A stretch of 64,000 nucleotides of DNA, from contig CM035408.1 of the NCBI GenBank assembly GCA_020310875.1, forward strand, positions 144,550,907-144,614,906. The letters run 5' to 3'. The notes under the pieces were generated by a model, which made no database searches, was not told where the DNA came from, and saw only the letters and a list, made by a program, of their open reading frames with translations. The stretch is from Ceratopteris richardii. Lineage: Eukaryota > Streptophyta > Polypodiopsida > Polypodiales > Pteridaceae. Below, one piece after another: positions 19,831-28,713 of the stretch (positions within the stretch are counted from its first letter, which is position 1; every line of letters starts with the position of its first letter). Made by a program: the position numbers and the translations under genes.

Positions 19831-20898
19831 GCCATCCAAATCTCTTGATGGGATGACCCCATATGAAGCATGGCATGGTAGACGACCCTCACTTGATGAT
19901 TGCAGGATCTTTGGATGTGTAGCTTATGTGCATATCCCTTCTCAGATAAGAGGTAAGCTATACACTAAGGTAGAAAAGTGCATTTTCATAGGGTATGACT
20001 TGAATCCGAAAGGTACAAGTCCAATGCTTCAAACAAAGGATTCATGCTCAGTAGAGATGTTGTCTTTGATGAGAATGAATCTTGGTTTGATAGTGAATGC
20101 AAGAAAGTAAAGCTATCTTATGACTTGGAAGAGGAGTTTCCAAGCCTCACTAAGGAGGAGCCTACTCAGAATGGAGACATCAACTCAGATGATGAGGACA
20201 TCATCAACCTAGAAGAGTTCAAGGCATGGAAGTCCGAAGGCAAAGTCAAGATGAAGAAGTTGGAGGATATACCTGAATCATCCAACCAAGCAATCAGAAG
20301 ATCACAAAGGGAGAGCAAGAAGCCAATTAGATATGGCTATGTCACTTCCCTAGTTACTAAGCACTCTGTCTATCTTGCAAAAGACTTGTCATTTGAAGAG
20401 CCATCATCATATGAAGAGGCAAAGACCAAGGCAGAATGGAAGGAAGCTATGGATGAGGGAATTGAAGCACTCAAGGAGAATGATACTTGGGAACTAGTAC
20501 CAAAAAAGGAGTCTATGAAGGTAACTCATTCTAGATGGATCTATAAGATCAAAAGGAATTCTGATGGATCAATAAGCAGGTACAAAGCTAGACTTGTGGC
20601 TAAGGTTTTTGCACAAACCCACGGGATTTACTATGAAGAAACCTTCTCACATGTGATCAAAATGCCAACCATCAGGGTATTGATAAGTGTGGATGCATCA
20701 AAGAATTGGAACATGTATCAGTTGGATGTAAAAAATGCATTTCTAAATGGCGGGATTTCAGAGGAGGTGTACATGTCTCAACCTCTTGGCTATGAGGACC
20801 CAAGCAAGGTAACATATGTATGTAAATTGAACAAAGCACTTTATGGATTGAAGCAGGCACCTAGGGCATGGAACCATAGGTTGACTACATGTCTTTAG
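19829..20898 (+). pseudogene. Copia-1 integrase C-terminus and reverse transcriptase N-half
   Basis: Two overlapping open segments (19829-20110 and 20044-20898). The first holds MTPYEAWHGRRPSLDDCRIFGC and the [10 protein letters not shown] motif typical of copia. The second holds [61 protein letters not shown] and [15 protein letters not shown]. It ends in a TAG at 20896-20898, just before the catalytic motif. One frameshift is in the 66-bp overlap. Confidence 0.85.
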
Positions 20899-20913
20899 GA
20901 TCAAGATTTTATC

Positions 20914-21930
20914 ATGAGTAAAGCAGATACTTCTTTGTTCATTGAGAGAAGTAATTCAGAGGTAATATACCTATGTGTATATGTTGATGATATCATACTG
21001 ACAGGTAATGATGTTAATGGCATCAAGCAGATCAAGAATCAAATGATGTACGAGTTCAAAATTAGTGACCTTGGATCACGAAAATATTTTCTTGGACTTG
21101 AGTTAGTCTATACTAACTCTGGAATTTATATTACTAAGAGAAATTATATACAAGATATGTTAAAGAAGTTTCATTTAGAGGATGCCAAAGTTGCAAGTAC
21201 TCCAATGGAGGTAAAACTAAAATTAAGTGCTCATGAAGGTGATGTGCTTGAGAACATTACAGGTTACCAAAGCATAGTGGGAAGCTTGAACTATGCTACA
21301 TTGACAAGGATTGATATTGCTTATGGAGTAAGTGTTCTAAGTCATTTTATGCACAAACCTAGGGCACCTCATTTGGAAGCTTCTAAAAGGATTTTGAAGT
21401 ATCTTAAGGGCACTCAAAATCAAGGGTTATATTTTCCTTATACTTCAGACTTGGACATCAAGATATATTCAGATGCACATTGGGAAGATTGCAAAGATGA
21501 TAGAAGAAGTACCTCAAGTTACATATCGTTTGTAGGTAATAAAACTATATCATGGTCTTCAAAGAAGCTACCTATTGTTGCTTTATCTTCTACACAGGTA
21601 GAGTATAGAGGATTGGCCAATGCCACTCAAGAGGCCATATGGATCAGATTGTTATACATAGATTTGGGCTTGCCTATTACATCTCCAATGGTTTTTGGAG
21701 ATAATACAAGCTCATTACATCTTGCAGCAAATCTTATTTATCATGCTAGGACTAAACATATAGAGTTCCACTATCATTATGTGAGAGAGAAGCTATTGAG
21801 CAAGGAAATTCAACTAGTTTATGTATCAACTAATATGCAATGTGAAGATTTATTGACTAAAGCATTAGATGGTACAAAACTTTGGAGGTTTAATTCAATG
21901 ATTGGATTGCAGGACATTCATGAAGATTGA
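20914..21930 (+). CDS. Copia-1 reverse transcriptase C-half and RNase H
   Basis: A 338-aa open frame in phase with the previous segment across one stop. It has the catalytic YVDDIILTGND, LGLELVYTNSGIYITKRNY, RAPHLEASKRILKYLKGT, and RNase H with IYSDAHWEDCKDDRRSTSSY (usual DADWAG is DAHWED), TQVEYRGLANA, VFGDNTSSLHLA and KHIEFHYHYVREKL. It closes with CEDLLTKALDGTKL. The RNase H Trp/Ala changes suggest decay, though the frame is open to its natural end. Confidence 0.85.
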   Translation: MSKADTSLFIERSNSEVIYLCVYVDDIILTGNDVNGIKQIKNQMMYEFKISDLGSRKYFLGLELVYTNSGIYITKRNYIQDMLKKFHLEDAKVASTPMEVKLKLSAHEGDVLENITGYQSIVGSLNYATLTRIDIAYGVSVLSHFMHKPRAPHLEASKRILKYLKGTQNQGLYFPYTSDLDIKIYSDAHWEDCKDDRRSTSSYISFVGNKTISWSSKKLPIVALSSTQVEYRGLANATQEAIWIRLLYIDLGLPITSPMVFGDNTSSLHLAANLIYHARTKHIEFHYHYVREKLLSKEIQLVYVSTNMQCEDLLTKALDGTKLWRFNSMIGLQDIHED

Positions 21931-21970
21931 AGAAGAAATCCAAGCCAAAATCTTTGTCTTGAAGGGGAGC

Positions 21971-22598
21971 TGTTGGAGGAAAGTTCAAGCCTACACATTT
22001 GGCTAGAAGTTCATGAATATTTGAAGCTCCATGGAAACCATTGCTAGGAAGATGTTTTATCTTTACAATTTGTAAAAGTCATTTTGACTTGGGAGAATCA
22101 TTGTAACCACCACTAAACTCGTGGAGTTCATTAGTTGAAAAGTCACGACTTCAATTGAGGGAATATCTCCTAGATTGGAGGACTACTTTTAGTGAGATCC
22201 AATGAACAATTCAAATTCAAATTTGAAATCAGTCAACTATAAAAGATGTAAAAAAAACGTGCAGGTATAGACTCTCTATTCCCGAGTTCTCCATTGCCAC
22301 ATTGTAAGAGAGTAAGTTCTACATTGTAACCTACATTACTCAATATCATTAGGCATTGATTATCAAGCCTATGATCTTTTACAACAGTGTTCTTTAATAC
22401 AATAGATCTACATTACTCATCTATGGTCTCTCTGTTATAGTCATTCATAACTATCAACTTGTACTGCTCATATCTTAGTCATTTATCCACCCTTTTCAAT
22501 GTTCTATAGCTTTTTGGATTCATCCACGTTATCTACATGGTCACAAATTTTGAAGACAATCTATTTAGCCGATTTGGAGAAAAGCGCGTCGAAGCACT
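21971..22598 (+). repeat. Copia-1 3' LTR, proximal part
   Basis: Starts TGTTGGAGGAAAG directly after the purine tract. It contains a TATA box (TATAAAAG, 22238-22245) and is interrupted at 22598 by copia-2. It resumes at 27426. Complete LTR length is about 1.05 kb. Confidence 0.85.
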
Positions 22599-22828
22599 TG
22601 TTGGAGTTAGACGTCTGCGGAAGCACGCGAACAGCACAAGGAAGAAGAAGAAGCTTGGAGCACAACACACAAGCCTGAACATATTACTAGAGAATGTACA
22701 AAGATAAGTAGCCCATTAGGGCAATAGGTGTATATACAAGCCGGGGGAAAAAAACCTCCTAAAGAGGGAAAAAAGTGCCCCGGCGGTCCTAGAGTATTCA
22801 CACACATCACTACCTAAATATATCAACA
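22599..22828 (-). repeat. Copia-2 3' LTR
   Basis: 230 bp, TGTTGG...TCAACA on the plus strand; pair of 27191-27420. Confidence 0.92.
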
Positions 22829-22902
22829 AATCCCCCCTGGGAGTGATGTGGTGAACAAGGAGCTGGCACTCATGTATAAGGAAGTGCCAAGCTATGTGGA
22901 AA

Positions 22903-23715
22903 TCACTCCACAAAAGGAAGTAAGCCCAAAGCTTTGCGGAAAGCGTCAAACTTCTCCCTAGGCAGAGACTTCGTGAAAAGGTCTGCAATGTTCTCCTGCG
23001 TGGGCACATATGCCAAGCTGATCTCCCCAACAGAGAACCTCTCCCTGACATAGTGATAATGCACCTCAATGTGCTTAATGCGAGCATGGAACACAGGGTT
23101 CCTCGCAACTGCCAATGCGCTCTGACTGTCAGTGAAGATGGTGGTGGCAGAAGACTGGCCAACACCCAAATCAGCCATAAGGCGTCTGAGCCACACACAC
23201 TCAACAGTCGCTGTGAAAGCTGCCCTATACTCAGCCTCACAACTGGAAGTGGCCACACTAGGCTGCTTCTTGCTCAACCAAGATATACATGAGCTACCAA
23301 GCATGAAGCAAAAACCACTGGTGGACACACGAGTGTCATAGCAACCAGCCCAATCTGAGTCAGAAAAAGCATGCAAATCTGCCGGTAGTGATCCCCCCTT
23401 GGGATAAAAGAACCCAAGTAGCCGAGTACCACTCAAGTAGCGAAAGATGCGCTTAACCGCCTTCCAATGCGTGACTCCTGGGCAATGCATAAACCTGCTC
23501 ATCTGTGAGACAACAAAGTGAATATCTGGCCGAGTAATGCATAAGTAAATCAAGCATCCAACAGCCAGCTGATAGAGAACAGCATCAAATGCATCTCCAG
23601 CATCATGAAGACTCAATCGTAAACCTGTCTCCATAGGAGTGGTAATAGGCTTACAGTCAAAAAGGCCAAAACGTTGCAATAATGTGTCAATATATTTCGT
23701 TTGACACAAAGCCAT
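22903..23715 (-). CDS. Copia-2 reverse transcriptase end and RNase H
   Basis: A 270-aa frame to the natural stop. It begins just after a TGA (23718-23716) in phase with the RT frame: KYIDTLLQRFGLFDCKPITTPM, RPDIHFVVSQMSRFMH, HWKAVKRIFRYLSGT. RNase H follows with FSDSDWAGCYDTRVSTSGF (catalytic DSDWAG intact), SCEAEYRAAFTATVE, IFTDSQSALAVA and KHIEVHYHYVRERF. The end is ENIADLFTKSLPREKFDAFR. Confidence 0.9.
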   Translation of the reverse strand: MALCQTKYIDTLLQRFGLFDCKPITTPMETGLRLSLHDAGDAFDAVLYQLAVGCLIYLCITRPDIHFVVSQMSRFMHCPGVTHWKAVKRIFRYLSGTRLLGFFYPKGGSLPADLHAFSDSDWAGCYDTRVSTSGFCFMLGSSCISWLSKKQPSVATSSCEAEYRAAFTATVECVWLRRLMADLGVGQSSATTIFTDSQSALAVARNPVFHARIKHIEVHYHYVRERFSVGEISLAYVPTQENIADLFTKSLPREKFDAFRKALGLLPFVE

Positions 23716-25490
23716 TCAACCATCAACTTGCATAAACTGAATGCCCAAATAGTGATGCAAATGCCCCAAATCAGACATCTCAAATGAGGCATGCAAATCA
23801 GCCTTAAAATCAGCAATATGCTTCTCAATAGGACCAGTGAGCAGCATGTCATCTACATAGACAACAATGATCAGAAGCACATCATTAGCACGCTTAACAT
23901 ATAAGGTGCTTTCAGTTGGATTGTTCTCAAAACCATGTGCAATCAGATAGGCATGTATCTTCTCATACCAAGCACGTGGTGCTTGCTTTAAACCATATAA
24001 CGCCTTCTTTAACCTGCACACCAGGTTTTCATGCCCTTTCTGCACAAAGCCACGGGGCTGAAAAACATACACTTCTTCATGCAAGTCACCATTCAGAAAT
24101 GCTGTTTTAATGTCCAACTCATGTACATTCCAACCATGATGGGCTGCAAGTGCACAAATGTTCCGAACAGTAGTCATACGGCATGTAGGTGCAAAGGTCT
24201 CATCAAAATCAATGCCTCTTTCCTGCGCATAACCCTTTGCAACAAGCCTAGCCTTATACCTGTCAACTGTACCATCAGGTTTATGCTTCAGCTTGTATAC
24301 CCACTTAGTGCCAATGGCCTTCTTGCTAGGAGGCAAGTCACATAAAGACCATGTACCATTCTTCATTATAGCATCATATTCAGATTGCATAGCAGCCATC
24401 CAATTTTCTGAATTCTGTGCTTCATCAAAAGAAACAGGCTCATTCTCATCACAGAGACTAGATGCAGCCATAGCATAGCAATCTGATGCAAAGGAAGCAC
24501 TATGAGAGCCTGAACGAGTACGATATGACAAAGGTGCATCTAATTTGCTGTCACGCAAAGTCTGCACCAGCCATTTTGGCATAGTTTTTGCCTGCTCAAT
24601 ATCAGCTCTCTCATCAGCAAGTGCATCATGTAAATCTGCATAAGAAATGGAATGATCTGCATCATCATATGAAACCTGCAAAGGCTGAGAAGTTGCCTCA
24701 TTAGGACCAGCACTAGACTGTCCACCTGTAAAAAGAGGCATCAAAGTATCATACATGTCTTTGGAGCTAACAGATATCTCCTTAGTACATGAAATCAATG
24801 GCTGAATAGCATCTTCCACAAATACAACATCACGACTAACCAGAATGCGTTTAGTCTGTGGATGATACAGGCGATAGCCTTTACTTTCAGAACTGTATCC
24901 AACAAAAATACATTTAACTGCTTTATCATCCAATTTTCTGCGATGTTGTTCAGGCACTAATGCATATGCCAAACATCCAAAAACACGCACATGAGCAACA
25001 GATGGCTTGCGGTCATGCCAAGCCTCATATGGAGTGATAGATTGCAGTGCTTTAGTGGGACACTTGTTCAGTACATATGCTGCACACATGACAGCCTCAA
25101 GCCAGAAACTATGAGGTAAAGCCTGACTCTTGACCATACACCTCGCCATCTCCATGAGAGACTTGTTCTTCTGTTCAGCAACTCCATTCTGTTGAGGTGT
25201 ATACGGCACTGTACACTGGTGTTTTATCCCACGTTCAGCCAGAAATGCATTAAAATCTGAAGACATATATTCCCCCCCTCGATCAAAACGGAGGGTGCCC
25301 ATTTTACATGCTGATAGATTTTCAGCCAAAACCAAAAACTGTTTGAAGCACATGAAAACTTCGGACTTTGCTTTGAGTGGATATACCCATGCATGCGTGG
25401 AAAAATCATCAATGAAAGTCACGAAGTAAAGGTAATTTCCAAAAGAGGGTGTCTGCATAAGACCACAGACATCACTATGTACAAGCTACA
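23716..25490 (-). CDS. Copia-2 integrase core and reverse transcriptase
   Basis: A 580-aa open frame. The integrase core starts LVHSDVCGLMQTPSFG, in the same frame just upstream of the annotated methionine, then LRFDRGGEYMSSDF and TVPYTPQQNGVAEQKNK with D, D and E catalytic residues in place. It goes on through ITPYEAWHDRKPSVAHVRVF and KCIFVGYSSESKGYRLY to [53 protein letters not shown] and the catalytic VYVDDMLLTG. It ends at a TGA within QVDG.MALCQ, the only break before RNase H. Confidence 0.92.
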
Positions 25491-26148
25491 ATTTCTGCGT
25501 AGCCCGAACTGAACCATCTTAATGCAGAAACTAATAACAGATTCTTTTTGATCCCTGGCACAGATAAAGCATCTGACAAAGTGAAAGAACTACCATCAGC
25601 AGTAGTCAAAATGATCTTACCAACTCCCATAACAGGATAAGAGGAGTTGTTGGCGCATGTAACTGTATTCCTTGTAGGGGCAGGCTCGAGTGAAGAGAAG
25701 AAACTACACTGCAAGGTAATATGTTTGGTCACCCCACTGTCAAAGTACCAAACATTTGAGTCTACTGCAGACATGCACTGATCATGAGAAGATGGGTCAA
25801 AACTGCAGACAGTAGTAAACGCCCATTCTTCTTCCTGCACAAGATTTGCAGACTTTGTTTTTGGTGTAGGGGCCTTTGCAACAACCATTCCAGCCTCTTT
25901 CTTCTTTGCCTCTTTAGCAACCAGTTTTGGACAGTCTTTATGATATGATCATTGCCTTTACGGTACTTACAAAACAATTTCTGCTTTTCTGATTTTTTCT
26001 TATCTTTGTCTTGGTTCTTTGAATGTGCAGCATTTGCAGATTTCTGCTTACTAGTAGAAGAGCTCCATTTTCCTTTGCCCTTCTGACTAGCCAGGAAAGC
26101 TTGATCTGCAACTCGCATAATGGACCTGTTCTGCCTGGACTGATCTTC
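25475..26148 (-). pseudogene. Copia-2 gag end and protease, with deleted GAG-pre-integrase
   Basis: From 26148 the frame gives MRVADQAFLASQKGKGKW, a lysine-rich stretch, then a knuckle-like FCKYRKGNDHIIK (second Cys changed to Arg). After a frame change around 25900 comes the protease VWYFDSGVTKHIT (DSG) with PGIKKNLLLVSAL. The next residues jump to the start of the integrase core (LVHSDVCGL). The HHCC/GAG-pre-integrase module normally found between them is missing, so a deletion of a few hundred bp joined the two. Confidence 0.8.
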
Positions 26149-26835
26149 CTACAACAGAACAGAGACTAACTCCTCAAATGATAAGGCATTCGGATTGCCT
26201 TTCATCATCAACCGAAGAGTAGAAGCAAAACTCTGATATGAGTCAGGAAGACCATTCAGAACGGTCTGCACAAGTGAGCTATCTGGTATAACCTCATCAG
26301 CAGAAATCAATTGTTCCTTCAAATCTTTGATCTTCGTTAGGAAACTGTCCATAGAATCACCTTCATTCATGTGCTCACTCTCCAACTGTTTTCGGAGATA
26401 AGCAACACGAGCCTCACTCCTAGCTTGGTACAATGTGGTAAGTGTATCCCAAGCATCCCTAGCTGTTCTGCAAGAGCGTATGTGAGGAATAATGGCACGT
26501 TTGACAAAAAAAGCTATCAATGCATGTGCCTGGGCATCTCTGCCATCCCAAAGAATCTGCTCTGTAGTAGGTGCAACAGAAATAGCAGCACGAATAGGAA
26601 TCTGCACAATATCATCTTTGACACCATCTTCATCAGCTCCAACACCTCCAGCACCTGTATTTGTAGTACCTGTAGTCGCAGGTGTAACATGACGTCTTTC
26701 AACACCCTGCACAATGTTCCACAGTCCTTTTGCAACCAATACATGTCGCATCATATAAGCCCATAATGGGTAGTTGGTACCATCCAACTTATCCTCAACA
26801 GCCAACATACGGAATACATCACTGCTTTCAGCCAT
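26149..26835 (-). CDS. Copia-2 gag (UBN2-type)
   Basis: A 228-aa frame from MAESSDVFRMLAVEDKLDGT with NYPLWAYMM, RAIIPHIRSCRTARDAWDTL, LYQARSEARVAYLRKQLES, and ending SFASTLRLMMKGNPNALSFEE. It stops at a TAG (26151-26149) inside a normally continuous Leu/Gln/Glu motif, probably a CAG-to-TAG change, and continues in frame. Its homologue is split at 57285-57406 and 63591-63865 (copia-3). Confidence 0.9.
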   Translation of the reverse strand: MAESSDVFRMLAVEDKLDGTNYPLWAYMMRHVLVAKGLWNIVQGVERRHVTPATTGTTNTGAGGVGADEDGVKDDIVQIPIRAAISVAPTTEQILWDGRDAQAHALIAFFVKRAIIPHIRSCRTARDAWDTLTTLYQARSEARVAYLRKQLESEHMNEGDSMDSFLTKIKDLKEQLISADEVIPDSSLVQTVLNGLPDSYQSFASTLRLMMKGNPNALSFEELVSVLL

Positions 26836-27190
26836 GGCCGATGACTAAAATACCTTGATGCAGAAAATTGACTGTATCTCAAAAAGTTGAACAGAACTGC
26901 CCAGACGGGTTCTGCTAGACCTGTAGTAGGCTTCGAGACGCTTAAATTGACGAACAGAAACTAGTATATACCTTTGGCACAAAAGGATGAAATAGCCTGC
27001 ACAAGCATTGCGATAGTGCGTTCCGAGGTCGAAACGAGCTCAGATCGCGATTTCGGCACCACAGAGCGAAGTAGTTTTGATCTCGGAAACAGCCTGAGTA
27101 TGCTCACCAAATTTCGTGCGAATCTGAGACTGCAAACGGAGGAGTGTCGACGGTGCCCTAGATGAAGCGACGACCTGCTCTGCTACCAAT

Positions 27191-27420
27191 TGTTGGAGTT
27201 AGACGTCTGCGGAAGCACGCGAACAGCACAAGGAAGAAGAAGAAGCTTGGAGCACAACACACAAGGCTGAACATATTACTAGAGAATGTACAAAGATAAG
27301 TAGCCCATTAGGGCAATAGGTGTATATACAAGCCGGGGGAAAAAAACCTCCTAAAGAGGGAAAAAAGTGCCCCGGCGATCCTAGAGTGTTCACACACATC
27401 ACTACCTAAATATATCAACA
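27191..27420 (-). repeat. Copia-2 5' LTR
   Basis: 230 bp; minus-strand TATA-like TGTATATACA at 27321-27330. The primer site follows at 27177-27189. Confidence 0.92.
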
Positions 27421-27425
27421 GCACT

Positions 27426-27844
27426 CACTACTCAAACTCTGTAGAGGTCCTAAAAAATCGAGAGTAATGATTCAATTTCTAAGTTGATTTCTCTGTGTAT
27501 AGTGCATCATTTTAAGTGATTCCACTTGGAATCATTAGCAATAAGCTAATTAGATACCTCAAAAGGAATTTTTCTAATTCCTACTATATTCGAAGCACTA
27601 AGCATAACAAGTAGCAGGTGTGTGAATAAAAATAGAAGGTTTTCATTAATCCTTCAACTTGGAAGTAGTCTATTTTGGTTCAATCATTTCTCACATCATT
27701 TCATAAGTACATAGGCACTTATATAATGTCATTGGAGAGCTAAGAGGGCCCACAACTCAACTCTAAAGCTACAAGGGGCTGATACTAAGCAGGATCTGGC
27801 AGTACCTACTCATTTCTTGGAGTGTCCATCCATGTTTCCCAACA
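27426..27844 (+). repeat. Copia-1 3' LTR, distal part
   Basis: Continues the LTR interrupted at 22598 and matches 17272-17704. It ends TTTCCCAACA at 27844, followed by TTTAT (27845-27849), one half of the copia-1 target duplication. Confidence 0.85.
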
Positions 27845-28708
27845 TTTATCTCTATTGGGAAAAGAAGGAGGATATGTAGGACCTAAAAAATCCAATCCCC
27901 ACTTCTCAAGTGGTTTCTAATTGATAGATACTATCAGTGGGTTTTTTCTCTGCTTTGTGGGATTAGGTCTGCATCTTTGGTAGATGTCATATACTTTAAC
28001 CCTATCATTCGAGTCCTTAAACAGGGTGAGCCACCATAATCCTACATCTAGAATTCTCTGGCCCATGATGTGACCAAGAAGGTGCCCACCACCTGGACCT
28101 TCATGTGCCTTTGCTAGGATATCCCATGTCTCTTCCTCCTCTATGCATTTCCTCAAATAGGCATCTTTCTCATACCTGTACAGTTTGCCTTGAATAATAG
28201 TAAATGGTCTGCAGTTGATTGTAGCCTCTTCTTTTGCACCGAGCTTGCCTTTTTTGGATAAAATCCATTGTAAAGAGAATTTTTGATGTCATCATACCAG
28301 CCCTTGGCTTGGACAACAAACAAATTGGCATCAGGAAATTCATCGTTTACTCCAATCGCTTGATCCATGGCGTTGATCGTGCATAGATGGTCTGCCATAA
28401 TATTTTCTCTACCTAGTTTGTGGACTACACAAAAATCAAATTCTTGGAACAAAAGTAACCACCTCCATACCCTACCAGTCGCTTGTGGTTTGTTCAGTAG
28501 ATATTTGAGCGGTTGATGATCAGTTATGATAATAAATTTCACTCCCAGCAAGTAATCATGAAACTTTTGTACAACAAAAGTAATGGCTAAGGCCCCCAGC
28601 AAGTAATGGCTAAGGCCTCCCTTTTTGTGGTGTTATAATTTCTTTCCCAGCAAGTAATGGCTAAGGCCTCCCTGTTTGTGGTGCTATAATTTCTTTGAGC
28701 CTTGGCCA
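27845..28708 (-). pseudogene. Gypsy-A RNase H and integrase zinc module (inverted segment)
   Basis: On the minus strand this starts LLAKAQRNYSTTNREALAIT, directly continuing the RNase H that stops at 6532 on the plus strand. Then come FIIITDHQPLKYLLNKPQATG, WRWLLLFQEFDFCVVHKLG, the HHCC module (HEGPGGGHLLGH...DIYQRC, first Cys changed to Tyr), and KWGLDFLGP..FPNRDK at the copia-1 junction. The integrase core resumes at 34101 on the plus strand. Segment 28575-28695 contains a short tandem duplication of the RNYSTT..ALAIT coding block. Confidence 0.85.
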
Positions 28709-28713
28709 AAAGA
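28702..28713. other. Right breakpoint of the ~22-kb inversion
   Basis: Minus-strand gypsy-A RNase H meets the plus-strand gypsy-B accessory ORF. Flipping 6533-28708 joins gypsy-A PI.YA to LLAKAQRNYSTT in collinear order. It also puts the gypsy-B 5' part in the same orientation as its accessory ORF and 3' LTR. About 1 kb of gypsy-B (integrase C-terminus) is missing at this join, so a deletion accompanied or preceded the inversion. Confidence 0.8.

Larger units (their letters stand above)
17705..21970 (+). mobile_element. Copia-1 internal region
   Basis: A Ty1/copia body in the usual order gag, protease, integrase, RT, RNase H. It starts with the primer site TGGTATTAGAGC (17706-17717; one mismatch to the initiator-Met type) and ends with a purine tract GAAGGGGAGC (21961-21970) before the 3' LTR. 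The whole element is flanked by ATAAA at 34096-34100 and its reverse complement TTTAT at 27845-27849, a 5-bp target duplication split by the later inversion. Confidence 0.85.
22599..27420 (-). mobile_element. Copia-2, complete element with 230-bp LTRs
   Basis: A 4.8-kb Ty1/copia element in minus orientation. LTRs are 22599-22828 and 27191-27420. I count three differences between them by eye, so insertion is recent. GCACT is duplicated at 22594-22598 and 27421-27425. On the minus strand the 5' LTR is followed by TGGTAGCAGAGC (primer site, one mismatch to the initiator-Met type), and the 3' LTR is preceded by a purine tract CCAGGGGGGATT. Coding capacity is nearly full but has two stops and an internal deletion. 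Confidence 0.92.

Noticed and set aside
22607..22810. 67-aa minus-strand ORF, repeated at 27199-27402
   Set aside because: It is inside both copies of the copia-2 LTR; no coding evidence.
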